Shown piece by piece: positions 9,411-18,030 of a stretch of 64,000 nucleotides of DNA. The DNA lies in the NCBI GenBank assembly GCA_963736715.1, contig CAVTQA010000031.1, positions 1 through 64,000 on the forward strand, written 5' to 3'. Position 1 is the stretch's first letter. Each line of letters starts with the position of its first letter. The position numbers and the translations under genes are program-made. Origin of the DNA: AP-15 sp963736715 (lineage in GTDB: Bacteria; Pseudomonadota; Alphaproteobacteria; ATCC43930; CGMCC-115725). The notes beneath the pieces were generated by a model, which was not told the origin of the DNA, made no database searches, and saw only the letters and a list, made by a program, of their open reading frames with translations.

Positions 9411-9413
9411 GGC
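9390..9413. repeat. GCCTGCCCCGG-type palindromic repeat
   Basis: On the minus strand this reads GCCTGCCCCGGACCCCGATC and then CGGG. It shares the GCCTGCCCCGG head of the palindromes inside the IS1634 transposases, with a longer loop. It suggests that the repeat is dispersed in this genome. Confidence 0.5.
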
Positions 9414-9494
9414 TTCGCTTGTTATACCGGCTTCCGGGAATTCCCAGATGTGGTAGAGTGACTCGGCAAGCGTACCATGTTTGGGGGATAGGCG

Positions 9495-10372
9495 ATGCCA
9501 GCATACTTTTTTCGCAGCGAACCGGGGGTGGCGGAGCTGCGGCGCCTGGCACGGCACGAGAGCGGGCGTGTCTGCCAGCGGGTTCTGATGATCGCGAACC
9601 TGCTCGAGGGGACGGAGCATGAGGAAGCGGCGCGGCTGGCTGGGCTGAGCCGGTCAGCGGCTTACGAATGGCATAACCGCTACGAAGAGGAAGGCATTGA
9701 GGGATTGCGTGACCGGCCGCGCCCGGGTCGGCAGCCACGGGTGGACGCCGTGACGAGCGCGCGGTTCAAGGAACGGATTGTCGCCGGCGCCGAGCTGCAG
9801 CGGGATGGGGTAGTGGCGTTTCGCGCGGTCGATGCGCAACGCATACTGAAGGAGGAGTTTGCGATTGATTGCAGCCTGTCGAGCACCTACCGACTGCTGC
9901 ATCGGATAAAGTTGAGCTGGTTGGCGCCGCGCCCGCGCCACCCGCGGGCCGATGCGACGGCGCAGGCAGAGTTTTCGCAACTGTTGGATTGCAATTAGAG
10001 CGAGTCCGGGCGATGCCAGCGCCCGGTGCGCGAATCGAGGTATGGTTTCAGGACGAGGCGCGCATCGGCCAGAAGAACAGCTTGACCCGGGTATGGGGGC
10101 AAACCGGCAGCCGGCCGGTGGCACCAAAGGACCTCGGCTTCGCCTCGGCCTATGTGTTTGGTGCAGTCTGCCCGTCGCAGGGCAAGGCGGCGGCGCTGAT
10201 CATGCCGATCTGCAATACTGCCGCGATGAACCATCACCTCTGCGAGATCAGCAGCCAAGTCGCCGCTGATGCCCATGCCGTAGTGATCCTCGATGGTGCC
10301 AGTTGGCACAACAGCCACGGACTGGTGGATTGGGTGACAAAAAGATCTTCAAGATACACCCCGGCTCGGCCG
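9495..10372 (+). pseudogene. IS630-family transposase, frameshifted and truncated
   Basis: The first 167 residues (ATG 9495) hold the helix-turn-helix region (EEAARLAGLSRSAAYEWHNR) and then a stop. The catalytic half continues in another frame after a shift at about 9975-9998. It shows WFQDEARIGQKN (first Asp) and VVILDGASWHNS (second Asp). The normal continuation with the third acid (PPYSPELNP-type) is lost after about 10365. The element is therefore dead. Its terminal repeats could not be identified. Confidence 0.8.
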
Positions 10373-10479
10373 AGCCGGCGGGTAACCGAAGGCCGGCGAA
10401 ACCGATCCAGCGCCCTTGGAAAGGCGGTCGATCGCGCCCGGTCGTCCGAACGGCCGCAAGACATGTGCCAAGGCAATGA

Positions 10480-10494
10480 TGGCACGCTTCCTGC
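10480..10494 (+). promoter_or_regulatory. Sigma-54 (-24/-12) promoter
   Basis: TGGCACG-CTTC-CTGC, with the invariant GG and GC at the right distance. It ends 45 bases before ATG 10540 of the binding-protein gene. The same arrangement recurs four more times in this window. Confidence 0.7.
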
Positions 10495-10539
10495 GAGTTG
10501 GACAGGGCGACCTCTTAGCCCGATCGCGGGGAGAAAGCG

Positions 10540-11634
10540 ATGAGCATCGCATGCCGGATTGTCGCGCCGCCGATTTCTGAAAGTCTCGGGTATCGCCGCG
10601 GGCGGTCTCACCTTACCCCGCCTCGTATTTGCGCAAAACAAGAAAGCCGTCCATTTTACTCTGCCTTGGGTCGCCGAGGGCAGCAATCTGTTCACCTTTG
10701 TCGCCAAGGGCATGGGCTTCTGGGAGAAGCACGGGCTCGATGTCGACATCGCCCGCGGATCCGGTTCCGTCGCCGCGGCGCAGGCGATCGGAGAAGCTCG
10801 GTTCGATTTCGGCATGTGCTCGCCTTCGGCCGCGATCCTCCAAGCCACCAAAGGGCTGCCGACGGTGGCGCTCGCTGCCTGCGCATATGACGCGACGATG
10901 GGCATCGGCATGCTGATCGACGGGCCGATCAAGACCCCGAAGGACCTCGAAGGCAGACAGATGGCCTCGACGGTGACCTCGGGCGAGTATCCCTTCCTTC
11001 CGGCCTTTGCCGAAAACGCGGGCTTCGATCTGGCGAAGGTCACGCGCATTCAGGTCGACAACAAGGTGCGCGACCGGCTGCTGCCCGAGGGCAAAGTCGA
11101 TGCGATCTCGGGATATGCGAGCAGCGCGATGCCGACCTACATCGCCTCCGGGGTGAAGGCACGGTTCATGCTGTTCAGCGATTTCGGCTTGCTCAACTAC
11201 GGCACTGCCGTGATGACCCAGCCGAAACGGCTCGCCGAGGAGCCGGAATTATGCGCCGCGTTCGTCGACGGGGCACTGCAAGGCCTCAAGGCGACGATGC
11301 TCGATCCTGCCGAGGCAATGAAGGTTTTTTTCAAGCAGGTCCCGGAAATGGCGCTCGCGACCCAGGCGCGCGAGCAGATCCGGGTCGGCACCGGAATCAA
11401 CATCTATGTCAGTGCGCGCGACATCATCAGGGACGCGGCATGGGCTATATGGAGCCCAAGGATTACGAGGTGATGACCGATCTGGTGATGAAATACATCG
11501 CCCGCGACACCGACAAGCGGCCGGCCGTAGCCGAAATGATGACCAACCGCTTCGTCGGGGGCCTCAAGCTCACGCCCGCGGAATGGGAGCAGACGCAGAA
11601 GAACGCGCAGGAGTTCCGCCCCTATGTGAGCTAA
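10540..11634 (+). pseudogene. ABC transporter substrate-binding protein (NMT1/SsuA type), frameshifted
   Basis: A Tat-type leader (SRRRFLKVSG, then a hydrophobic run ending LVFAQ) is followed by an SsuA/ThiY-like periplasmic binding domain. The purine-rich GGGGAGAAAG before ATG 10540 marks the start, but that ATG is one frame away from the body, which opens at TTG 10559. Near 11430 the body frame shifts again, and the C-terminus (MGYMEPKDYEVMTDL to FRPYVS) returns to the frame of ATG 10540. The total length is a multiple of three, so the two shifts cancel. The protein resembles the binding protein at 13363, and the ATPase gene follows. It would deliver an unknown small molecule to the permease. 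Confidence 0.75.
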
Positions 11635-11644
11635 AGGCGAAGGC

Positions 11645-11659
11645 TGGCACGTCTCTTGC
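11645..11659 (+). promoter_or_regulatory. Sigma-54 (-24/-12) promoter
   Basis: TGGCACG-TCTC-TTGC is a full match to the -24/-12 consensus. It lies in the 48-bp gap between the binding-protein gene and the ATPase gene and ends 23 bases before ATG 11683. It could give separate nitrogen-responsive expression of the ATPase and permease. Confidence 0.7.
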
Positions 11660-11682
11660 GGGGGATATTCCGGGAGCGATCC

Positions 11683-12513
11683 ATGCCCGTCGTCGAACGC
11701 CAGTCTTACGTCAAGGTCGCCGAGGTCAGCAAGATCTACCGCAACGGCACGCCAAATGCGGTCGAGGCGGTCAGCTCGGTCAGCTTTTCCGTTCCGCACG
11801 GCCAATTCGTCGCGATCCTCGGGCCGTCGGGCTGCGGCAAGAGCACATTATTGATGATGGTCGGCGGGCTCGAGCCGGTGACGGCCGGCCAAATCGCCGT
11901 CGACGGTTCCGCAATGGCCGGACCGCGCACCAGCATCGGCATCATGTTTCAGGATTCGACATTGCTGCCGTGGAAGAGCGCGCTCGACAACGTGTTGTTC
12001 CCGATCCGCATCTTGAAGCGCCCGCTCGAGGCCTATCGCGATGGCGCGCGGCAACTGCTCGAACGCGTTGGTCTCGACGGCTTTGCGAACAAAAAGCCGC
12101 ATGAGCTGTCGGGCGGGATGCGCCAGCGCGTCGCAATCTGCCGGACGCTGGTCTACGACCCTGAGCTCCTGCTGATGGACGAGCCGTTCAGCGCGCTCGA
12201 CGCCATTACTCGCGACGAAATGAACGAACTGCTGCTGGATTTGTGGCAGCAATACACCAAGACCGCACTGTTCGTGACGCACAGCATTCGCGAGGCGGTG
12301 TTTCTCGCCGACCGCGTGCTGGTCATGACCCGGCGCCCGGCGACGATCGTCGAGGATCTGACGATCCCGTTCGCGCGGCCGCGTCCGATCGCAATTGGGG
12401 AGAGCCGGGAGTTCAACGAGATCTGCGGCCATTTGCGCGAGCGCATCGAGGAGAGCCATTACCGCGGGTCAAGGATCGACGCGGCCTCGGCGCGGCCGGA
12501 GCTCGTCGCATGA
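11683..12513 (+). CDS. ABC transporter ATPase, SsuB/TauB type
   Basis: 276 residues. Walker A GPSGCGKST lies at about 47-55, the Q-loop at FQDST (about 89), signature LSGGM at 142-146 and Walker B LLLMDE at 162-167, with the switch His in VTHSIREAV. It is the energy-coupling subunit of a nitrate/sulfonate/taurine-type importer on the inner face of the membrane. ATG 11683 is preceded by CGGGAGCG. An upstream in-frame start at 11656 would overlap the sigma-54 site and is unlikely. The stop overlaps the permease start by four bases (ATGA), so the two are translationally coupled. Confidence 0.9.
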   Translation: MPVVERQSYVKVAEVSKIYRNGTPNAVEAVSSVSFSVPHGQFVAILGPSGCGKSTLLMMVGGLEPVTAGQIAVDGSAMAGPRTSIGIMFQDSTLLPWKSALDNVLFPIRILKRPLEAYRDGARQLLERVGLDGFANKKPHELSGGMRQRVAICRTLVYDPELLLMDEPFSALDAITRDEMNELLLDLWQQYTKTALFVTHSIREAVFLADRVLVMTRRPATIVEDLTIPFARPRPIAIGESREFNEICGHLRERIEESHYRGSRIDAASARPELVA

Positions 12514-13343
12514 CCGTCGAAAGCCACACTGCGCCACGGTTCGCGGCGGGCCCGACCCGGATCGCGTCGCGAGCCATCCTCGGCCCTAACCTGCGTCAGC
12601 TGCGCCCCATCGTCCTGCCGCTGGCGACCGCTGGAGCAGTGCTGCTGATCTGGCAGCTTGTCGTTACTGCGATGCGTATTCCGGCCGTGATCCTACCGCC
12701 GCCGGTCGAGATCGCCGCTGAGCTTTGGCGCAATCTGCCTGTTCTGCTGCACCACGCGATCCCGACCACCCTTGACTCACTAATGGCGTTTTCATTGGCG
12801 ACGGCGCTCGGCATCGGACTTGCCGTGGCGATCACCTATTCACCCCTGCTGCGCGAAACGCTCTACCCCAACCTGGTCGTCTTCCAGTTGATCCCAAAGG
12901 TCGCGCTCGCCCCGTTGTTTGTAGTCTGGCTCGGGATCAGCAGCAAGTCGCGCGTCGCATTCGCCGCTTTCGTCAGCTTCTTTCCGGTGGTGATATCGGC
13001 GGCGGTCGGCTTCTCCAATACAGAGGCCTCGGCATTGCGGCTCTGCCGCTCGCTGACGGCTTCCGAATGGCAATCGTTTGTGATGGTGCGCTTTCCGTTC
13101 GCACTGCCGGCCATTTTCAGCGGCATGAAGATCGCGATGACGATGGCGATCATCGGCGTCATCATCGGCGAGTTCATCTCGGCCAAGGCGGGGCTCGGCT
13201 TTTACATCCTGTACGCCAGCTCGCGCATGGAAACCGGCCTCATTTTCGCAGCGCTGTTTGTGCTCTGCGTGATCGGCGTCTCGCTGTTTGGGGCGGTCGC
13301 GCTCGCTGAGCAGCTTATGCGTCGGTCCTATGGCAGGCGCTGA
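12510..13343 (+). CDS. ABC transporter permease, SsuC/TauC type
   Basis: 277 residues with about six membrane segments. The EAA-type coupling loop is CRSLTASEWQSFVMVRFPFA. LYPNLVVFQLIPKVALAPLF is typical of this permease family. ATG 12510 overlaps the ATPase stop. The closest relative in the window is the permease at 15864, which shares LYPN-VFQLIPK-ALAPLF-VWLG and the same loop, so the two units probably arose by duplication. Substrate is unknown. Confidence 0.88.
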   Translation: MTVESHTAPRFAAGPTRIASRAILGPNLRQLRPIVLPLATAGAVLLIWQLVVTAMRIPAVILPPPVEIAAELWRNLPVLLHHAIPTTLDSLMAFSLATALGIGLAVAITYSPLLRETLYPNLVVFQLIPKVALAPLFVVWLGISSKSRVAFAAFVSFFPVVISAAVGFSNTEASALRLCRSLTASEWQSFVMVRFPFALPAIFSGMKIAMTMAIIGVIIGEFISAKAGLGFYILYASSRMETGLIFAALFVLCVIGVSLFGAVALAEQLMRRSYGRR

Positions 13344-13362
13344 CGCCAGGGCGGGAGGTCGG

Positions 13363-14448
13363 ATGACACTGCGACCTGGGATATCGCGACGGGGCGTTCT
13401 CGCCGGGGCGGCGGCAGGCGCAGCGCTGCTGCCATTGCCGGCCATTGCCGAACCCCGCGCCGTCAAATTCACCCTTGCCTGGCTGGCCCAGGGCAGCTTT
13501 GCTTACGTCTATGTCGCGCGCGCCAAAGGGATCATGAAGGCGCGCGGGATCGATTTCGACATCGCCCGCGGCTTCGGCTCGATGGCCTCGGCGCAGTCCG
13601 TCGCCGGCGGCCAGTTCGACTTCGGCATTGTCGCCGCGCCGCCATTGATCCTGTCTGTGGCCAAAGGCCTGCCGCTGATTGCGCTTGCAACCTGCGACTA
13701 TGACGCGACGATGGGGGTGGGCGTCCTCGACAACTCCCCGATCACGAAGCCGCAGGACCTCGCGGGCAAGAAAATCGCCTCGGTGCCGACCTCGGGCGAA
13801 TTCCCGTTCTTCCCGGCCTACGCGGCAAAGGTCGGGCTTGACCCCAAGTCGATCGAGTTCGTCCATGTCGACAATAAAGTGCTCGAGCGCGTGCTGATGG
13901 AGAAAGAGGTCGACGCGATCACCTCCTTCGCCCTGGGCAGCGGGCCAGCGATGCTGTCGAAGGGCGTGCAGAACCGCTGGATGCTGTACAGCGCCGCCGG
14001 CATCCGCAACGACGACCAGACGATCGCGACCCCGAAGAAGATGCTGGAAAGCGATCCCGCCCTCTGCGAGGCGGTCACGAGCGGCCTGCTCGAAGCACTC
14101 GCGTTTTCATTGACCGACCCGGAGGAATCGCTCGGGCTGTTCCGCAAAGAGGTGCCCGAGATGGCCCTCAACCCCAGCGCCAAGGAATTCGCCCGCATCG
14201 GGCTTGGCATGTGGCAGCACGGCATCGATCGCCCGGAGGCGCGCGAACACGGGCTGGGATGGTCCAATGCGGCCAGCTACGCCGAGACGACCGACCTCGT
14301 CATGCAATACTTGAACAGCCCCGGCATGCAGCGGCCGCAGCCCGATGCTTTGTTCACCAACCGCTTTGCCGGCAAGATCAAGCTGACCGAGGCGGATTGG
14401 GCCGGCGTCCGTCAGCGGGTCGCCGAATTCGACAAATATCTGGGCTGA
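13363..14448 (+). CDS. ABC transporter substrate-binding protein (NMT1/SsuA type)
   Basis: 361 residues. ATG 13363 is chosen because GGGAGG (13353-13358) sits at proper distance; longer in-frame starts overlap the permease. The leader ISRRGVLAGAAAGAALLPLP with the Ala-rich end PAIA is a Tat signal. The mature protein is a type-2 periplasmic binding fold with YDATMGVGVL and VDNKVLERVL segments closely matching the broken paralogue at 10540. It is the intact binding protein of this transport cluster, and is followed 38 bases later by the Rieske oxygenase. That suggests the imported compound is an oxygenase substrate. This is inference from context only. Confidence 0.85.
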   Translation: MTLRPGISRRGVLAGAAAGAALLPLPAIAEPRAVKFTLAWLAQGSFAYVYVARAKGIMKARGIDFDIARGFGSMASAQSVAGGQFDFGIVAAPPLILSVAKGLPLIALATCDYDATMGVGVLDNSPITKPQDLAGKKIASVPTSGEFPFFPAYAAKVGLDPKSIEFVHVDNKVLERVLMEKEVDAITSFALGSGPAMLSKGVQNRWMLYSAAGIRNDDQTIATPKKMLESDPALCEAVTSGLLEALAFSLTDPEESLGLFRKEVPEMALNPSAKEFARIGLGMWQHGIDRPEAREHGLGWSNAASYAETTDLVMQYLNSPGMQRPQPDALFTNRFAGKIKLTEADWAGVRQRVAEFDKYLG

Positions 14449-14486
14449 CAGAATTTTCTCGCAACCAGCACCGCAGGAGCCGCAAC

Positions 14487-15800
14487 ATGACCACTGCAGC
14501 CGAAAACGAATTGCTGACCCGCGTCGGACCCGGCACGCCAATGGGCGCCCTGATGCGCCAGTATTGGCTGCCGGCCTGCCTATCGACGGAACTGACCGCC
14601 GACGGCGATCCGCTGCGCTTGATGCTCTTGGGCGAGAAGCTGATCGCGTTTCGCGACAGTGCGGGCCGGATCGGCGTCCTCGATCACCGCTGCCCGCATC
14701 GCTGTGCCTCTTTGTTCTTCGGCCGCAATGAGGAGGGCGGCCTGCGCTGCGTCTATCACGGCTGGAAGTTCGACACGGCGGGCAACTGCCTCGAGATGCC
14801 GAACCTGCCCATCGACCAGGAAGCCCTGCCCAAGATCAAGGCCAAATCCTATCAGGTCGCCGAGCGCGGCGGCGTGGTTTACGTCTATATGGGTGAGCGC
14901 GCCATAGCGCCGCCGTTGCCGGCGCTCGAAGCGACCGTATTGGCGCCCGACGAGACCTACGTCTATTGCGCGCAGCGCGAGTGCAATTGGCTGCAGGCGC
15001 TCGAAGGCGACATCGACACCTCGCATTTCAGCTTTCTACACACCGGCAAGGTCGAGGTGGGGCACGTCGACCCCGACCATCCGGAACGCTTCCAGCTGAT
15101 CGACCGGGCGCCGCGCTATCACGTGCAGGCGACCGATTGGGGCGCCATGTACGCCGCCTACCGGCCGGCGCAGCCGGGCCAGCTGTACTACCGCTTCGCG
15201 CATTTCGTGATGCCGTTCTGGACCCTCTTCCCGAACGGTCCATTGACCGACAACATCATCGCCCAGGCTTGGGTCCCGATGGACGACACCCATGTGATGT
15301 CGTTCCAGTACGCTTGGCGACGCCGGACCCAGCCACTTTCGGTGACGCGGACCGGAGCGCCGATCCCCTATCTCGAGCGCCAGGTTGCGACCCTGCCCAA
15401 CACCCCCGATTGGTTCGGCCGCTGGGTCCCGGTCGCCAACAGTGGCAACGACTATCTGATCGACCGCGACAGTCAGCGTACGGTCAGCTTCACCGGCATT
15501 GCCTCGGTGTTCGGGCAGGATTCGGCGGTGACCGTGAGCATGGGCGAAATCTCCGACCGGACCCTTGAGCATCTGGCGCCGAGCGACCGGATGATCGTGA
15601 TGACGCGGCTGCGGCTGCTCGATGCGACGCGCGCCTTGCGCGACAGCGGAACGGTCCCGCCGCTGGTCGACGATCCGAGCGTCAGCTATGGCGCGCGCTC
15701 GGGCGATTTGTTCGCGCCTGAGGCGCAGCCCTGGCTCGAGGCTTACGAGGAAACCCGGCAGCAAGCGCTACATCCCGGCATGCTCCAGGCGGCTGAATGA
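14487..15800 (+). CDS. Rieske non-heme iron oxygenase, alpha subunit
   Basis: 437 residues. The Rieske cluster ligands are in CPHRCAS (about residue 70) and CVYHGWKF (about 90), the C-x-H and C-x2-H pairs. The mononuclear iron site is DIDTSHFSFLH (His pair, D-x2-H-x4-H style). The layout matches phthalate 4,5-dioxygenase-like ring or O-demethylating oxygenases, which take electrons from a separate reductase; none is encoded nearby. CAGGAG precedes ATG 14487. The gene sits between two ABC transport units, so the enzyme probably acts on what they import. The actual substrate cannot be told. Confidence 0.88.
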   Translation: MTTAAENELLTRVGPGTPMGALMRQYWLPACLSTELTADGDPLRLMLLGEKLIAFRDSAGRIGVLDHRCPHRCASLFFGRNEEGGLRCVYHGWKFDTAGNCLEMPNLPIDQEALPKIKAKSYQVAERGGVVYVYMGERAIAPPLPALEATVLAPDETYVYCAQRECNWLQALEGDIDTSHFSFLHTGKVEVGHVDPDHPERFQLIDRAPRYHVQATDWGAMYAAYRPAQPGQLYYRFAHFVMPFWTLFPNGPLTDNIIAQAWVPMDDTHVMSFQYAWRRRTQPLSVTRTGAPIPYLERQVATLPNTPDWFGRWVPVANSGNDYLIDRDSQRTVSFTGIASVFGQDSAVTVSMGEISDRTLEHLAPSDRMIVMTRLRLLDATRALRDSGTVPPLVDDPSVSYGARSGDLFAPEAQPWLEAYEETRQQALHPGMLQAAE

Positions 15801-15806
15801 GGGCGC

Positions 15807-15851
15807 CAAATCCACGAACGCCTCGCCGAATTCGCCAAATACGTGAGCTGA
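15807..15851 (+). pseudogene. C-terminal remnant of a third binding-protein gene
   Basis: Reads QIHERLAEFAKYVS and then a stop, matching the ends of the neighbouring binding proteins (RVAEFDKYLG and AQEFRPYVS). Only about 14 codons survive between the Rieske gene and the second permease. A deletion has probably fused the Rieske gene to the tail of a lost binding-protein gene. Confidence 0.5.
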
Positions 15852-15863
15852 GCTCCCTGCGAA

Positions 15864-16706
15864 ATGGCCGTTCTGCAGGAAGCCGTCACCTCTCCAGTCC
15901 GGCTGGGCGAGATTGAACCGGGCGGGTGGCAGCGGCGCATCGGCCGCGGCGTTTTGTTGCCGCTCGGCTTCGCCGCACTGGCAACGGTCGGCTGGGAAAT
16001 CCTGTGCCGAGTGGCCCGGATTTCACCGTTGCTCTTGCCGCCGCCTTCTGCAGTCTGGACGGTGCTGTCGGAGAATTATGAGATCCTTTTCCAGCACGCC
16101 TTGCCGACGACAATCGAGACCGTCGTCAGTTTCGGCCTCGCGACCTTGCTCGGGGTTGCCCTAGCGATCGCCATCACCTTCTCGGCCTGGATACGCGAGG
16201 CGCTCTACCCGAACATCGTCATGTTCCAGCTGATCCCAAAGATCGCGCTGGCGCCGCTGTTCATCGTCTGGCTCGGCGTCGGCAGCAAGTCGTGCATCGT
16301 CGTCGCCATTTTCATCGCTTTCTTTCCGGTCGTCGTGTCGACCGCCACGGGCCTCGTCAGCGCCAAGCCCGAAGTGCTGCTGCTTTGCCGATCGCTCACC
16401 GCGAGCGAATGGCAGATGTTTCGCATGGCGCGTTTTCCTTATGCGATGCCGTTCGTCTTCGCCGGCATGAAGGTCAGCGTGACGATGGCAATGATCGGCG
16501 TTATCGTCGGCGAGTTCATCACTGCTCAGGCCGGGCTCGGCTATATCATCATGTTTGCCTCTTCGGCCGGCGAGACCGCGACGGTACTGGCAGCGATCGT
16601 GCTGCTCTGCGGCATCGGCCTCGCCCTCTACGGCATCGTCGCGCTCGGCGAGTTGGCGATGCGGCGGTGGTATGGCGGCGAGATGCCGGTCGGGGGCGTC
16701 ATATGA
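15864..16706 (+). CDS. ABC transporter permease, SsuC/TauC type (second unit)
   Basis: 280 residues, about six membrane segments, EAA-type loop CRSLTASEWQMFRMARFPYA. It is strongly similar to the permease at 12510 through most of its length. No ATPase or intact binding protein accompanies it, only the 14-codon remnant just upstream. It may use the ATPase at 11683, or it may be a leftover of a duplicated unit. It begins at ATG 15864, and the sequence after it decays into a pseudogene. Confidence 0.85.
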   Translation: MAVLQEAVTSPVRLGEIEPGGWQRRIGRGVLLPLGFAALATVGWEILCRVARISPLLLPPPSAVWTVLSENYEILFQHALPTTIETVVSFGLATLLGVALAIAITFSAWIREALYPNIVMFQLIPKIALAPLFIVWLGVGSKSCIVVAIFIAFFPVVVSTATGLVSAKPEVLLLCRSLTASEWQMFRMARFPYAMPFVFAGMKVSVTMAMIGVIVGEFITAQAGLGYIIMFASSAGETATVLAAIVLLCGIGLALYGIVALGELAMRRWYGGEMPVGGVI

Positions 16707-16730
16707 CGGCGTCCACGTCGCCGCTGCGGT

Positions 16731-17551
16731 GCACGGTCGCGCAAGCTGATCCGGACGCCTAGTCGCCGCAGCCCCGACGAGGCGGTGGCGATGAAGGTGG
16801 AGCCGGCGGGCGCGTGTACAGGCCGGCGGCATCGATGTCGTGAACCGAATGAAGTCGGGGTTCCGGTCACGATGTGATCCATCTTGGTATGGTTGCGGGG
16901 CTGGACGGCATCGAGGAAGTGGACGACGGTTTGCGCTCGGCGCCCTCGTGACGCACGACCGGCTGGCAACTCGCCTTTGGTTCGCGCGCGGCTGCCGGTT
17001 TTGGCGCAGACCTGGCCCGATGTCGCCAATATCAGGATCCGCTGTAAGGGCACGATCGGCGGCAACATCATGGCTCGGCGACCCGGCCTATGATTTCGCA
17101 CTTGCGGCGCTCGCCGCCGATGCGCGACTACATTTCCTCGCTGCCGACGGCAGTACGCGGATTGTCCAGACGGCGCAGCCTGGCGGTGACCTGCAAGACG
17201 GGCTGAATGACCGCGATCACGCATGCCCTCCGAGCTGTGCGCTGCACTTGGTTTTTGACCGCTCGCTGCGCCCGATCGTGACCTTGGTCCATTGGCCTCG
17301 ATGTCGTCGACGGACGTATGGGTAGCGGGCGCATCGCGATCGGGTGCGCCTATACGGCGCCGTTGGCGGTGAACCTGCCACTGGCCGAACCGCTGTCGCC
17401 GAGGCGAACTGGCGCGCCGATGCCGAACAGCTGGCGCAGGAAGTCGTAACAGGCCTGCCCGCACCGCTCGCCGATCACCAGGCCGGCTTCACGGCTACCG
17501 ACGGCGCATGATCGAAGTGCTTGACGCCCGTAGCTTGAGCGCGGCTGCATG
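16731..17551 (+). pseudogene. FAD-binding subunit of a molybdenum hydroxylase (CoxM/XdhB type), decayed
   Basis: Recognisable pieces lie in order but in several frames: IHLGMVAGLDGIEEVDDG, LVTHDRLAT, SPLVRARLPVLAQTWPDVANI, RIRCKGTIGGNIMARRP (the flavin-binding GTIGGN motif), YDFALAALAADARLHFLAADG, and near the end YRRRMIEVL followed by SLSAAA and TGA. Many indels are needed to connect them, far more than in the neighbouring genes, so this is a true pseudogene and not a single sequence error. Its stop overlaps the start of the iron-sulfur subunit by four bases (ATGA at 17549). The gene order FAD, iron-sulfur, molybdopterin is that of CoxMSL-type operons. Confidence 0.65.
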
Positions 17552-18030
17552 ACCGAGGCGATCGAGATTGCTGTCACGATCAATGGCCGAGCCCATCGGC
17601 TCAACGTCGCCGCCGCGCCGAGTGCTGGCGGATGTGCTCCGTGAGGATCTGCAGCTTCTCGGCTGCAAGATCGGCTGCGACCAGGCGGTGTGCGGCGCTT
17701 GCACGGTGCTCGTCGATGAAATGCCAGTGACAGCCTGCACCACCTTTGCCTTTGAGGTCGACGGCAAGACGGTAATGACGATCGAGGGATTGGCGGAAGG
17801 CGGCAGCCTCGACCCGGTCCAGCGCGCATTTCTGGAACACGGCGCGTTTCAATGCGGCTTCTGCACGCCGGGCATGATCCTGTCGGTGAAGGCGCTGCTG
17901 GCGCGGCATCCCGAGCCTGACGAGAGCGCTCATTCGGCAATGGCTGAGTGCCAATATATGCCGCTGCACCGGATACCAGATGATTGTCGAGGCAGTGCGT
18001 GCCGCAGCAAGGATGCGGGCCCGGCTGATG
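17549..18030 (+). pseudogene. 2Fe-2S subunit of a molybdenum hydroxylase (CoxS type), frameshifted
   Basis: ATG 17549 opens MTEAIEIAVTINGRAHRLNV, the plant-type ferredoxin start. After a +1 shift near 17625 come GCKIGCDQAVCGACTVLVDE (first cluster) and FQCGFCTPGMILSVKALL. After a second +1 shift near 17950 (an extra C in GAGTGCC before AATATATGC) comes ICRCTGYQMIVEAV, completing the second cluster. All eight Cys ligands are therefore present but spread over three frames. The last frame runs straight into the molybdopterin subunit without a stop. Confidence 0.75.
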
